In this document: positions 24,257 to 32,310 of the stretch, piece by piece
Layout of the letters: each line of letters starts with the position of its first letter
How positions within the stretch are numbered: position 1 is the stretch's first letter
Source: Bacteroidales bacterium
Lineage (GTDB): Bacteria > Bacteroidota > Bacteroidia > Bacteroidales > UBA932
Length of the DNA stretch: 46,406 nt
NCBI GenBank assembly: GCA_028690215.1
Contig: JAQVBQ010000013.1
Location: 1 to 46,406, forward strand
Direction of reading: 5' to 3'
Notes under the pieces: model-generated
Database searches by the model: none
Told to the model about the DNA's origin: nothing
Seen by the model: only the letters and a program-made list of their open reading frames with translations
Made by a program: the position numbers and the translations under genes

Positions 24257-26208
24257 CAGAACTCGTTCTATATCTTGTTAAATCGGGCGTATGCCTGGCG
24301 CTGCTGTACTTTGTATATAAGTATTCGTTATCGGGCGAAACACTATTCAGGCTTAACAGAGCAATTATTCTATCAATAGTTTTATTGTCAATAATTCTGC
24401 CTGTATGGACAATTACAATATCCAAGGAGATAACTGCTCCTGTCGGGCTCAATCAAAATGTTATAGTGGCAGACTCATCAACTCCTATTATTCAAAATCA
24501 ACAAATTAATCAGAATGATTGGTTTTCAGTGATTCAAATAATTGCCATCTGCGTCTATATAATAGGTGCCTTAAGCTTACTTGGCAAAAATATCTATGGT
24601 GTTTTTCAGATTTACTGGATAATGAGGAACTCATACCAAGAGGCAAATTCAGATGAAAAATTATATATCAGCAATAAACAAATTATCCCATTCAGTTGGT
24701 TTAATAATATAATTATCTCAGATGAGGACTATAAGTCTAATAAAGAGATAATTATTGATCACGAAAAAGCTCACATTCAACTTAAACATAATTATGATTT
24801 GCTCTTTATTAATACTGTAGCGATATTTCAATGGTTTAATCCCATATTCTGGCTATTAAGAAAAGAGCTTATCACCATACACGAATATCAGGCAGATAGT
24901 TGTGTCCTCAAAAATGGCATCGATGCAAGAAAATATCAATATTTACTAATCTCGAAAGGAACCCAGCAGAGTTTTTCCATACCGGTAGTGAATCACTTGT
25001 GCAGCGGAAACTTTCAAAAAAGAATTAAAATGATGCTAAAAAAACGATCGAGTCCAAATAAAGCAATCAAGGCATTATTAATATTGCCAATGGTTGCAGC
25101 AGCTATGACTGTATTTGCCGAAACAGAGTATGTAGTATCATATCCAGATGTTTCATTGCCAAATGAAAGTATGGAATCACCTCTGGATGTATCACCAACT
25201 TCTGAATCTGTAAAAGAACCACAAAAAGACAAAAAAGTTAACAGAGACCAGGTTGTGCCGGTAACAATATTCAAAAACGGTACTTATAGTTTAGGGCTAT
25301 GGTCCTCTTATACAACTAATAAGAATATTAATGAGGCAAGTCAGGATAACATTTATCAAGTTATAAAAGATATTATCTCAAAAATGAAATATTCTAAAGA
25401 TTCAATACATTTTTTTATTCAGTTTGAAGAGGGTGATTTGCTTACTGTAAATACTAATCATCTTAAATCGCTTCAGGATGCTTTAGAAAATAATGGAATA
25501 AAAAATATTTCTGCCCAGCGTAAAGTAAGATTAAATGAGAGTCAGAAAAAAAATTCATTATTAATAAAAATTAATGACAATGGAGTTTTTATGGTAAATA
25601 ATGAAATAGTTACTAGCGATAAGAACTTGGAGTTGTTGATAAAAAAGCAAATAGAAAAACATAAATTATTTTCAAACGAACCAATTATGGCAGAGATTCT
25701 GACCTCTCTCAATACACCTTATGAGTCAGTAAGTCTTATAAAGGAGATTCTTAGAAAAGAGAATATATCCATAATTCCCAATTTATCTGAAATTCAACTG
25801 TCAGATATCAAGGTTGTTCCAGAAACTATTGAAAATCAGATTGTGAAATTTGTCGCTACAAAAATTATTTATCCTGAAGAAGCAAAATCTGCTGGATTAC
25901 AAGGAACATACAATGTTAAGATTAGTACTGAAAAAGGAGTAGTGAAGAGTGCCGAGATTATTGAAAAAAATGATGAACTCAAAGTTACATTGCTTGATAA
26001 GATTATTGTAGTTGCGTATGCTAAAAGTGATAGCAATAAAAGCGAAGCAAATAAGAATGATGGCACTATAGCTATTAAAAAAGAGCTTCTACGCGTAAGT
26101 GACCTTTTATCTCAAATTGAGAGCCCGGACTGGAAAAACTCGAATCTTGATTTTGGATCAAATGAAAAACCAGGTGGGGAAAGATTGATGAAAGCGGTAT
26201 CTTTGTAA
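24253..26208 (+). CDS. BlaR1-like M56 family metallopeptidase, 3' end truncated by an insertion sequence
   Basis: 651 residues as read. The N-terminal half has membrane helices (about 5-25, 35-55, 92-112, 185-203), and the M56 zinc site HEKAH (His 170, Glu 171, His 174) with a third ligand in 'HEYQAD' (Glu 211). After a helix near 272-290 the periplasmic part contains a TonB-C-like segment ('YPEEAKSAGLQGTYNVKIST', about 538-557). The left inverted repeat of the IS begins at 26155, so the last 17 residues (from 'GSNEK') are encoded by IS DNA, and the normal end of the TonB-like domain is missing. There is no penicillin-binding sensor domain. The signal sensed is unknown; whether the truncated protein works is doubtful. 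Confidence 0.85.
   Translation: MTELVLYLVKSGVCLALLYFVYKYSLSGETLFRLNRAIILSIVLLSIILPVWTITISKEITAPVGLNQNVIVADSSTPIIQNQQINQNDWFSVIQIIAICVYIIGALSLLGKNIYGVFQIYWIMRNSYQEANSDEKLYISNKQIIPFSWFNNIIISDEDYKSNKEIIIDHEKAHIQLKHNYDLLFINTVAIFQWFNPIFWLLRKELITIHEYQADSCVLKNGIDARKYQYLLISKGTQQSFSIPVVNHLCSGNFQKRIKMMLKKRSSPNKAIKALLILPMVAAAMTVFAETEYVVSYPDVSLPNESMESPLDVSPTSESVKEPQKDKKVNRDQVVPVTIFKNGTYSLGLWSSYTTNKNINEASQDNIYQVIKDIISKMKYSKDSIHFFIQFEEGDLLTVNTNHLKSLQDALENNGIKNISAQRKVRLNESQKKNSLLIKINDNGVFMVNNEIVTSDKNLELLIKKQIEKHKLFSNEPIMAEILTSLNTPYESVSLIKEILRKENISIIPNLSEIQLSDIKVVPETIENQIVKFVATKIIYPEEAKSAGLQGTYNVKISTEKGVVKSAEIIEKNDELKVTLLDKIIVVAYAKSDSNKSEANKNDGTIAIKKELLRVSDLLSQIESPDWKNSNLDFGSNEKPGGERLMKAVSL
26155..26182 (+). 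repeat. Left terminal inverted repeat of the IS
   Basis: Starts GGATCAAAT and contains AGGTGG; 22 of 28 bases match the reverse complement of 27571-27598. Confidence 0.8.
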
Positions 26209-26225
26209 AAAAACAGAGATAAAAG

Positions 26226-26600
26226 ATGGAAGCCACACAGGAACAGATGTTGAGTATATTGGAACTGATTTTACCCAAAGAGATACTGGAATATTTTGTA
26301 ATAGTAGATTTACAAATACAGCCCAAGGAGGTGCATCTTTATATCGATGAGAAAAACATTGTCCCTGAAGAGTGCAAGGAAGAGAAACTGACATCAAAAG
26401 GATTCCATCCGGAAGCGATAATACAGGATTTCCCGCTGAGGAACAAGGCCTTATACTTACATGTAAGACGCAGGAAGTGGGAGGTCGAATCGACCGGGCA
26501 GATAGTAAGCAAGACATGGAACCTGTCAGCAAAAGGAACGCGCTATTCGAATGAATTCGCGTCTTTTTTAAAAGGATTACTTGGATACCTACCCGATTAG
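26226..26600 (+). CDS. IS transposase N-terminal part (ORF1)
   Basis: 124 residues that match the separately annotated N-terminal region of ISAon1-type transposases as I remember them ('SKGFHPEAIIQDFPLRNKAL', then 'LHVRRRKWEV', then 'YSNEFASFLKGLLGYLPD'). It lacks catalytic residues and probably holds DNA-binding functions. It ends 20 bases inside the next frame, which is +1 relative to it. The run TTTTTTAAAAGG at 26564-26575 lies at the start of the overlap and could cause slippage joining the two; otherwise ORF2 starts by itself from TTG 26581. Confidence 0.82.
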   Translation: MEATQEQMLSILELILPKEILEYFVIVDLQIQPKEVHLYIDEKNIVPEECKEEKLTSKGFHPEAIIQDFPLRNKALYLHVRRRKWEVESTGQIVSKTWNLSAKGTRYSNEFASFLKGLLGYLPD

Positions 26601-27564
26601 CTCCAATTCCCTGGAGAAATTCTTCCATATAAACGGTGACCTGCTGGGACAGCAGTACAAGGAACACCTCAGTGATTATGACACATGGGAACAGAAGGGC
26701 CATGCCCATGAGTGGATACTGTTCCCGGAAAATATGGGACCTCGGCTGAGCCTCGACGAGACCAGCCTCTCAAATGGAGAGTTGTATACAGTATTGACCA
26801 ACAAGGATGCCAAAGGCCGGAAAGGGGCTATAGTGGCCATGGTGGAGGGCACTACATCTGAAAAGGTAATAGGGGTTTTAAACAAACTGCCGAAGAAGTC
26901 CAGGGACCGTGTGTGTGAGATCACCCTTGACATGGCAAGCTCAATGAACCTTATTGCAAAGCGTTGCTTCATAAATGCAGAACAGGTCATTGACAGGTTC
27001 CATGTACAGAAGCTTGCCTTCGATGCCCTGCAGGAGATAAGGATAGCCCACAGGTGGGAGGCTATCAACGAGGAGACCAATGACATTGAGAATGCAAAGG
27101 CAGATAAGGTTGAGTATGTACCTGAAGTATTGAAAAACGGAGACACAAAAAAGCAGCTGCTCTTCAGGAGCCGTTACCTTTTGTTCAAATCCCCTGACAA
27201 GTGGTCTGAAAGCCAGAAGAAAAGGGCGAGGATACTTTTCAAGCTTTATCCGGACATCAAGGAGGCGTTCTCCCTTGTCCACAGCCTCAGATGCATTTAC
27301 AACCAGAAGCATCCCAAGAATGTGGCTATCGCAAAGCTGGCTTTGTGGTTCAATAGAGTAACAGAGTCCGGATTCAAATCCTTCAATTCAATCTCTGCGA
27401 CAGTATACTCTCACTACGATAAAATATTGAATTATTTCAACAACAGAAGCACAAATGCTTCTGCCGAATCTTTCAATGCAAAGATCAAAGCTTTCAGAGC
27501 TACGCAGAGAGGTGTCAGGGACATAAATTTCTTCCTTTATAGATTGTCCAAAATTTATGCATAA
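26581..27564 (+). CDS. IS transposase, ISL3-type DDE catalytic part (ORF2)
   Basis: 327 residues from TTG 26581, or the second half of a frameshift product. The catalytic residues are recognisable: Asp in 'LSLDETSLS', Asp in 'ITLDMASSM', and Glu in 'NASAESFNAKIK', with the family-typical 'VIDRFHVQKLAFDALQEIR' after the second Asp. No internal stop is present, so the enzyme looks intact. The reading frame starts about at 26572, after a TAA in this frame at 26569-26571. Transposition is expected by a DDE mechanism. Confidence 0.88.
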   Translation: MDTYPISSNSLEKFFHINGDLLGQQYKEHLSDYDTWEQKGHAHEWILFPENMGPRLSLDETSLSNGELYTVLTNKDAKGRKGAIVAMVEGTTSEKVIGVLNKLPKKSRDRVCEITLDMASSMNLIAKRCFINAEQVIDRFHVQKLAFDALQEIRIAHRWEAINEETNDIENAKADKVEYVPEVLKNGDTKKQLLFRSRYLLFKSPDKWSESQKKRARILFKLYPDIKEAFSLVHSLRCIYNQKHPKNVAIAKLALWFNRVTESGFKSFNSISATVYSHYDKILNYFNNRSTNASAESFNAKIKAFRATQRGVRDINFFLYRLSKIYA

Positions 27565-27570
27565 AATTTA

Positions 27571-27598
27571 TTGCTCCACCTACTTTTCAATTTGATCC
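27571..27598 (-). repeat. Right terminal inverted repeat of the IS
   Basis: On the minus strand it starts GGATCAAATT and contains AGGTGG, mirroring the left end at 26155. Confidence 0.8.
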
Positions 27599-27642
27599 GA
27601 CAAACCCAAGGAGCTTGACGGAAACCGGCAATCGACGTTACG

Positions 27643-27674
27643 AAAAAAGCAGGTATCACTACCTGCTTTTTTTT
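27643..27674. terminator. Terminator of tRNA-Leu
   Basis: AGCAGGTA-TCAC-TACCTGCT with long A and T tails on its two sides makes a strong hairpin just downstream of the minus-strand tRNA; it can also stop transcription coming out of the IS. Confidence 0.9.
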
Positions 27675-27675
27675 G

Positions 27676-27759
27676 TACCCGGAGCCGGGATCGAACCGGC
27701 ACAGCCTTGCGGCCACTGGTGTTTGAGACCAGCGCGTCTACCGATTCCGCCATCCGGGC
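27676..27759 (-). tRNA. tRNA-Leu (anticodon CAA)
   Basis: 84 bases without CCA. Acceptor arm GCCCGGA pairs with TCCGGGT (first pair G-U); D-arm region 'TGGCGGAATCGGTAGACGC'; anticodon stem CTGGT/ACCAG around the loop CTCAAAC; long variable arm with GGCC-GCAA-GGCT; T-arm 'GCCGGTTCGATCCCGGC'. The long variable arm and the anticodon identify a class II leucine tRNA reading UUG. Confidence 0.96.
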
Positions 27760-27813
27760 CTCTGTTTCAGACGACTCTGCTGAGCTGTCTGCTGTTTCGG
27801 TAAACAAGGGTGA

Positions 27814-27844
27814 CAAAGGTAAGTAAAAATTTTAATCAGCCAAA
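27814..27844 (-). promoter_or_regulatory. Promoter of tRNA-Leu
   Basis: On the minus strand TTTG (27844-27841), 19 bases, then TACCTTTG (27821-27814): an exact match to the Bacteroidota TTTG-N19-TAnnTTTG design, about 55 bases before the tRNA. Confidence 0.85.
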
Positions 27845-27877
27845 TACTGATGTGGGTGTAATTTCAGACACTCCTTT

Positions 27878-28573
27878 CTAGAAGGGTATCACATAGCCGA
27901 CAGTGATGTCGTAATATGCTCCGGATTTGTATGTGTCGTCGAATTGTCTCAAGGAGAGATACACGGTGCCCGATTTGCCGAAGGACTTGCCAACAGCCGC
28001 GCTGAATGAGCTGGTCAAGCCGGTGTAACTGTCTGATTTGTCTTCGAGAGCTACTGACTGATGCGATCTGTTTATCTGGTAGTGACATCTGTACGATGGT
28101 ACAAAGAGCCATCCTTTTTCAGACCTGTAAACGACATTTGTAACCAACCCGAGGGCACCGCTTGTGTATCCGTCGTAGTTTACGACTGCTGCTCCGTCAT
28201 TGTACCTGTAATTTGTATAATCACTGTTGAAAAAGACAGGATTAGCCCCGATATTGATGTTGAGATTCGGCAGCAACTCCATCTTCAGCAACCACCAGGT
28301 GAAGTGGACTTCAAAATATCTGGATTTTGCCTTGTCATCCAGCAGGCCGAGCTGGTCGCTGTCATAACTTGTGTTGTAGGTTCCCGCTTCAAAGTCGATT
28401 TTTCCTCCCCAGGATGCCCCGACTGTGGCTGTAAAGGAGTTGAAGCCATACCCTTTTTCTATGCCAACGGTCATTCCTGCACCACTCTCTCCCTTTTGAA
28501 GAAATGGAGTAATCTGTGCTGTAGCCTGAAGTGAAAGGCATATTAAGGCGATTGCTGTGAGTAACTTTTTCAT
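27878..28573 (-). CDS. Outer membrane beta-barrel protein of unknown function
   Basis: 231 residues with an SPI signal ('LSLQATAQ'). The rest is built of alternating amphipathic strands rich in Tyr, Gly and Ser ('GMTVGIEKGYGFNSFTATVGASWG', read in parts) and ends 'YYDITVGYVIPF', with a terminal Phe as needed for outer-membrane assembly. It is probably a small barrel of about eight to ten strands. I do not recognise the family. It diverges from the cobalamin riboswitch-btuB transcript; a link with cobalamin uptake is possible but not shown. Confidence 0.78.
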   Translation of the reverse strand: MKKLLTAIALICLSLQATAQITPFLQKGESGAGMTVGIEKGYGFNSFTATVGASWGGKIDFEAGTYNTSYDSDQLGLLDDKAKSRYFEVHFTWWLLKMELLPNLNINIGANPVFFNSDYTNYRYNDGAAVVNYDGYTSGALGLVTNVVYRSEKGWLFVPSYRCHYQINRSHQSVALEDKSDSYTGLTSSFSAAVGKSFGKSGTVYLSLRQFDDTYKSGAYYDITVGYVIPF

Positions 28574-28631
28574 GTTAAATGTTTTAGTCGTATAAATTTA
28601 AATAAATTTTTTCTTTCAGAAATAAATCATA

Positions 28632-28639
28632 TACCTTTG
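28632..28639 (+). promoter_or_regulatory. Promoter -7 element of the btuB riboswitch transcript
   Basis: TACCTTTG followed by TTCCGT, the same 14 bases as at the nrdDG riboswitch promoter on the other strand (6032 downwards). A T-rich stretch is found at the -33 position. Confidence 0.6.
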
Positions 28640-28790
28640 TTCCGTTCATCAGAAAGGGAACCCCGTGAAAATCGAGGACAGTACCCGCTGCTGTAATGCT
28701 TACCCGTAAGGGTTATCTTCCGTAAGCCACTGCCAATAGGTGGGAAGGCGAGAGATATAAAAGCTAAGTCAGAAAACCTGCTTTTGGACA
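28640..28790 (+). promoter_or_regulatory. Cobalamin riboswitch upstream of btuB-btuG
   Basis: The aptamer elements appear in order: AAAGGGAAC at about 28654, GTGAAAATC, 'CCCGCTGCTGTAA', 'GCCACTGCC' at about 28726, 'GGGAAGGCG' and the B12 box 'AAGTCAGAAAACCTGC' at 28766-28781. GTTCC near 28639-28643 may pair with GGACAA at 28786-28791. The btuB ATG follows 36 bases later, so a translational block of the start region is possible. Confidence 0.94.
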
Positions 28791-28826
28791 AAACATATTA
28801 ATCGAACTTTCGGGAGATAGAGAACG

Positions 28827-30782
28827 ATGCAAGTAAAATTTGTCCGTCTATTTTTTATTTATATTCTTTTAGCCTGCACTGTCGTATTCAGCGCAGCAGC
28901 TCAGAATATACAAAGTAATGACACCAAGGTCATTCAGGATGACACGCTGAAAAGCCGCAAGCTTGACTCTATCAGGGTCAGGGGAACCAGGCAGGCAAGA
29001 TCCCAGTCAAATTACAAGTTTTCCGTAGGAACAAATCTGATAAGATATAGCGAAGAGAGTCTCTCTCCTATGAAGATGGCCTCGCTGTCAGACTTTATCC
29101 GTCAGGAGAGTGCCGCTTACATCAAGGAGTTCGGCAAGGGCATGAACGCCTATATCTCTGTAAGGGGATCCTCCTCATCTCATACCACCGTTGCATGGAA
29201 CGGAATGAACCTTGCTGTTCCGACAATGGGGCAGACCGATTTTTCACATATTCCACTCTACCTGTTCGACGGCATGGAGATGCATGTCGGAGGAAACTCC
29301 GCCCTGTATGGAGATGGTGCAATAGGAGGGAGTGTCAGGCTTACAACAGCTCCTAAATGGGAAAAGGGTGTTCACGGTGATGTTCTTTTGTCTGCCGGCA
29401 GTTTTGCCTCATATTTTACCGGAGGGACGCTGAGGTACTCCAATGGGAAGCTCGAATCGCGGACATCCTTGCTCTATTCGGAGGCGAAGAATGACTATAA
29501 GTTTATCAACAATACCATAATAGGAAAGCCGGAGGAGAGGCTGAACAATGCGGCCGGAAACAATGTGGGCTTGCTGCAGGAGTTGTTCAGAAAGTTCAAG
29601 GACTCTTCTGTAATCTCAGCCACAATTCTCTATATGGATTTTGACAAACAGATCCAGCCATCTGTCTCTCTCAACGACAAACCGGACTCTTACCGCTCTA
29701 TATATGATGAAAATCTAAAGGTGAATCTGGGATATAACAGCCGGGAGGGAGAGTTGAGTTACGGAGCGCGCATCTCCTATGCATACGATAAACAATTATA
29801 TGAGGACGATATTATTGCAGCAAATCGCATCTCACTCTCGGCTGATGCCGAACGTAAATTCAAAAACCTTACCATAAAATGCGGACTCTTTGCAGAGCGT
29901 ACGATTCCGCAGGTAGATTCCTATGCTGACTCTGTGCGTGAGAACAGATATAACCTGTTTGTCCTGGCTCGTTATTCTCTGAAAAACAAGTTGTTGATTT
30001 CGGGAGGAGTAAGGTATGCAGGGGCTACGGATATCTCTGTGCCTGTGATGCCATCATTTGAGGCGAGGTATAATTTTTTCAACAGAAATAACAACTCTCT
30101 CTCTGTGAGAGGTGCGTTCTCCGGAAACAGCAAGATTCCATCCCTCAATGACCGCTATTGGGGTGGAGAGTATCTCTACCTGAAGAGCGAAAGCTCAAAA
30201 ACGTTTGAAGGAGGCCTCGATTACAGTTGGTTCTCTGAAAGATATACAGCCGACTTTTTCGGGACTCTCTATAGGAGCCGAGTTAATGACTGGATACGCT
30301 GGCTGCCGGCAGGCACAGTCTGGAGGCCCCAGAACATACCGCTTGTAATAACACAGGGGGCGGAGGCAGGTGTAAAGCTAAGTGGTAACTTCTCAAAGAC
30401 AAAAGTCTCACTCAACTTCAGCCTGGCTTATACTGACATCAGGATGAAGGAGGGATTGAGAGCAGAAGACCCGGCAATAGGGGAGCAGCTTGCATATCAG
30501 CCAAAAATCTCATGGAGGTCAGGACTCCGTATGAGCAGGGCCGGTGCGGCATTTTATGTTAATCTGAGCTATACCGGAGAGAGAACCACTTTGGATATTT
30601 ATGATATTTTGCCTTCGTACTTGCTTACAGATATTGGAGCATCTTATGACTTTAAAATTTCGGGGGCCCATTTTACAGTTAATGGCGTAATAAAGAACAT
30701 AACAGACGAGATGTATCAGAACGTGAAATTCTATGCTATGCCGGGAAGAAACTGTCAACTGTCAATTCAATATAAATTTTAG
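28827..30782 (+). CDS. btuB: BtuB-like TonB-dependent cobalamin receptor
   Basis: 651 residues. After an SPI signal ('VFSAAAQ') a TonB-box-like region precedes a plug domain ('LSDFIRQESAAYIKEFG', 'ISVRGSSSSHTTVAWNGMNL', 'LYGDGAIGGSVRLTT'), then a 22-strand-type barrel that ends 'NCQLSIQYKF' with terminal Phe. The length is near that of BtuB and shorter than SusC. The cobalamin riboswitch in front and the BtuG-like lipoprotein gene behind (8 bases gap) support cobalamin as cargo. It takes corrinoids across the outer membrane with TonB energy. Confidence 0.9.
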   Translation: MQVKFVRLFFIYILLACTVVFSAAAQNIQSNDTKVIQDDTLKSRKLDSIRVRGTRQARSQSNYKFSVGTNLIRYSEESLSPMKMASLSDFIRQESAAYIKEFGKGMNAYISVRGSSSSHTTVAWNGMNLAVPTMGQTDFSHIPLYLFDGMEMHVGGNSALYGDGAIGGSVRLTTAPKWEKGVHGDVLLSAGSFASYFTGGTLRYSNGKLESRTSLLYSEAKNDYKFINNTIIGKPEERLNNAAGNNVGLLQELFRKFKDSSVISATILYMDFDKQIQPSVSLNDKPDSYRSIYDENLKVNLGYNSREGELSYGARISYAYDKQLYEDDIIAANRISLSADAERKFKNLTIKCGLFAERTIPQVDSYADSVRENRYNLFVLARYSLKNKLLISGGVRYAGATDISVPVMPSFEARYNFFNRNNNSLSVRGAFSGNSKIPSLNDRYWGGEYLYLKSESSKTFEGGLDYSWFSERYTADFFGTLYRSRVNDWIRWLPAGTVWRPQNIPLVITQGAEAGVKLSGNFSKTKVSLNFSLAYTDIRMKEGLRAEDPAIGEQLAYQPKISWRSGLRMSRAGAAFYVNLSYTGERTTLDIYDILPSYLLTDIGASYDFKISGAHFTVNGVIKNITDEMYQNVKFYAMPGRNCQLSIQYKF

Positions 30783-30790
30783 ATATATTT

Positions 30791-31873
30791 ATGAAAAACA
30801 ATTTTTTTAAACTAATTCTAGTATCGGCAATTGCTCTATTGTCGGTATCATGTACAAAAGACAACGGTCCTGAAGGTAATGACAACAAGGGAAAAGTGCT
30901 GATTATAAACCAGGGCAACTTTACGGAGCAATCTTCAAGCATATCGCTTTATGATGAGAACACAAAACAGATACAAAACCGCTTTTATGAGGCTGCAAAC
31001 GGAGTCTCGATAGGTGCCACAATAAATTCAGGCTATGTTACCTCTTCGGGTGAAGCAGCTCTTGTCTGCAACTATCCTGACAAGGTGGTATTCCTCGATC
31101 CCGAGACAGGAAAAGACAAAGGTTATTCAATAACCGAGGGGCTGGTCTCTCCAAGAAATATGGTCTCTTCCGATAGTTATATATATATCACAAACTGGGA
31201 CTCTGACCATACTGTTTTACCCTCAGGATTTTGGGAGTACACAAAATCTTATGTGTCCATATATTCAAACAGCAATCTGACTCTTCAGAAGAAGGTGTTG
31301 GTAGGTTCAGACGCTGAGGGGCTGCTGCTTTACAAAGGGAAATTATATGTAGCTGTAAAACAGGGTCTTAAAGTGTATGACGTTGAGGGGAACAACATTG
31401 TCCTTAAAGCTACTGTTAAACCCTCGAATTTCACCAATGGAGCAAGACATATTGTCGTTGACAGATATAATAAGATTTGGGTCTCTTTCCCGGGTGACGG
31501 TCTGATGAAAGTGAACCCTTCAGATAATTCAATCCTCTCGACCCTGGATGTTCCTGTTGACGGTATGGATGGCTATATTACAACAGACAAGGAGGGTAAC
31601 AATATCTATACATATTGCACAACTTTCGATGAAACATATAACCCTGATGAAGCAAACATTTATAAGGTCAATGTGGCCAACAACAGCTACGGCAAGCTTT
31701 TCACAGGAACATATTTCTATGGAGTCGGAGTGAGCCCTGTGACAGGAGATGTATTTACATCTGAGGTTAGCTTTACTTCAAACTCGGTATTGAAGGTAGT
31801 GGCATCATCTGATGGGACTATCATAAACTCAGCGACTGCCGGCATCGGTACTTGCCGCTACCTTTTCTTCTGA
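30791..31873 (+). CDS. btuG: BtuG-like surface cobalamin-binding lipoprotein (DUF5074-type beta propeller)
   Basis: 360 residues with an SPII signal (Cys 21 in 'LLSVSC', followed by T-K-D). The mature part begins 'KVLIINQGNFTEQSSSISLYD', the typical first blade of DUF5074/YncE-like propellers, and repeats similar blades ('VVFLDPETGKDKGYSI', 'KLYVAVKQGLKVYDVEG', 'IYKVNVANNSYGKLF'). In Bacteroides such proteins (BtuG) bind cobalamin very tightly at the cell surface and hand it to BtuB. The position straight after btuB under the same riboswitch supports that role; binding itself is inferred. Confidence 0.82.
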   Translation: MKNNFFKLILVSAIALLSVSCTKDNGPEGNDNKGKVLIINQGNFTEQSSSISLYDENTKQIQNRFYEAANGVSIGATINSGYVTSSGEAALVCNYPDKVVFLDPETGKDKGYSITEGLVSPRNMVSSDSYIYITNWDSDHTVLPSGFWEYTKSYVSIYSNSNLTLQKKVLVGSDAEGLLLYKGKLYVAVKQGLKVYDVEGNNIVLKATVKPSNFTNGARHIVVDRYNKIWVSFPGDGLMKVNPSDNSILSTLDVPVDGMDGYITTDKEGNNIYTYCTTFDETYNPDEANIYKVNVANNSYGKLFTGTYFYGVGVSPVTGDVFTSEVSFTSNSVLKVVASSDGTIINSATAGIGTCRYLFF

Positions 31874-31880
31874 TAACAAT

Positions 31881-32291
31881 TTATTCCGGGAGGTGATATG
31901 TGATTGTCTTCACAATGTCCGGATGGAGACTGTTTGCAACAGGGCAAGTCTTGACAGATGTCTCGATGAATCTCATCTCCCTCTCGGTATAATCTTTCTT
32001 AGGCAGATAGATATCCAGTTTCAACTCTGCTACCCTTCTCGGGTTTGCTCCCATTATCTTTTCGGTTTCAATACGCATCCCGTCAATAGAGAATCCGTGT
32101 GCCTGGCCTGCTATTGCCATTATGGTCATCATGCAGGATGCCAGTGAGGCAGCAAACATATCTGTCGGTGAGAACATAGATCCTTTTCCGTTATTGTCTT
32201 CGGGAGCTTCTGTAATAATCTTGCTACCCGATTTAAGATGAATTGCCTCAGTCTGGAGGTTGCCGATGTAAGTGGTGCTGAACTTTGTCAT
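31881..32291 (-). CDS. OsmC/YhfA-like family protein
   Basis: 136 residues with the OsmC fold: 'FSPTDMFAASLASCMMTIM' holds the first reactive Cys and 'VKTCPVANSL' the second, the pair used by family members to reduce organic peroxides. The size fits the YhfA-like branch. It follows miaB by 19 bases on the same strand and ends 7 bases from the convergent btuG stop. Role in peroxide defence is from family knowledge. Confidence 0.9.
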   Translation of the reverse strand: MTKFSTTYIGNLQTEAIHLKSGSKIITEAPEDNNGKGSMFSPTDMFAASLASCMMTIMAIAGQAHGFSIDGMRIETEKIMGANPRRVAELKLDIYLPKKDYTEREMRFIETSVKTCPVANSLHPDIVKTITYHLPE

Positions 32292-32310
32292 AATATCTAT
32301 AATTTAATTA

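Larger units (their letters stand above)
26155..27598 (+). mobile_element. ISL3-type (ISAon1-like) insertion sequence, about 1.44 kb
   Basis: Ends are defined by imperfect inverted repeats: GGATCAAAT plus a shared GGTGG block at 26155-26182 and, inverted, at 27571-27598 (22 of 28 positions match). Between them lie two overlapping transposase frames. The length suits the ISL3 family. The eight bases outside each end (TTGATTTT and GACAAACC) do not match, so no target duplication is visible. It interrupts the M56 gene on the left and ends 45 bases before the tRNA-Leu terminator on the right. Confidence 0.82.

Noticed and set aside
26147-27606. An 8-bp target-site duplication around the IS.
   Set aside because: The flanking bases TTGATTTT and GACAAACC do not match, even with one or two bases of shift.
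27580-27816. A 78-residue minus-strand frame with 'MAESVDALVSNTSGRKAVPV'.
   Set aside because: It is the translation of the tRNA-Leu gene and its flanks, a well-known false ORF; the tRNA structure is complete.
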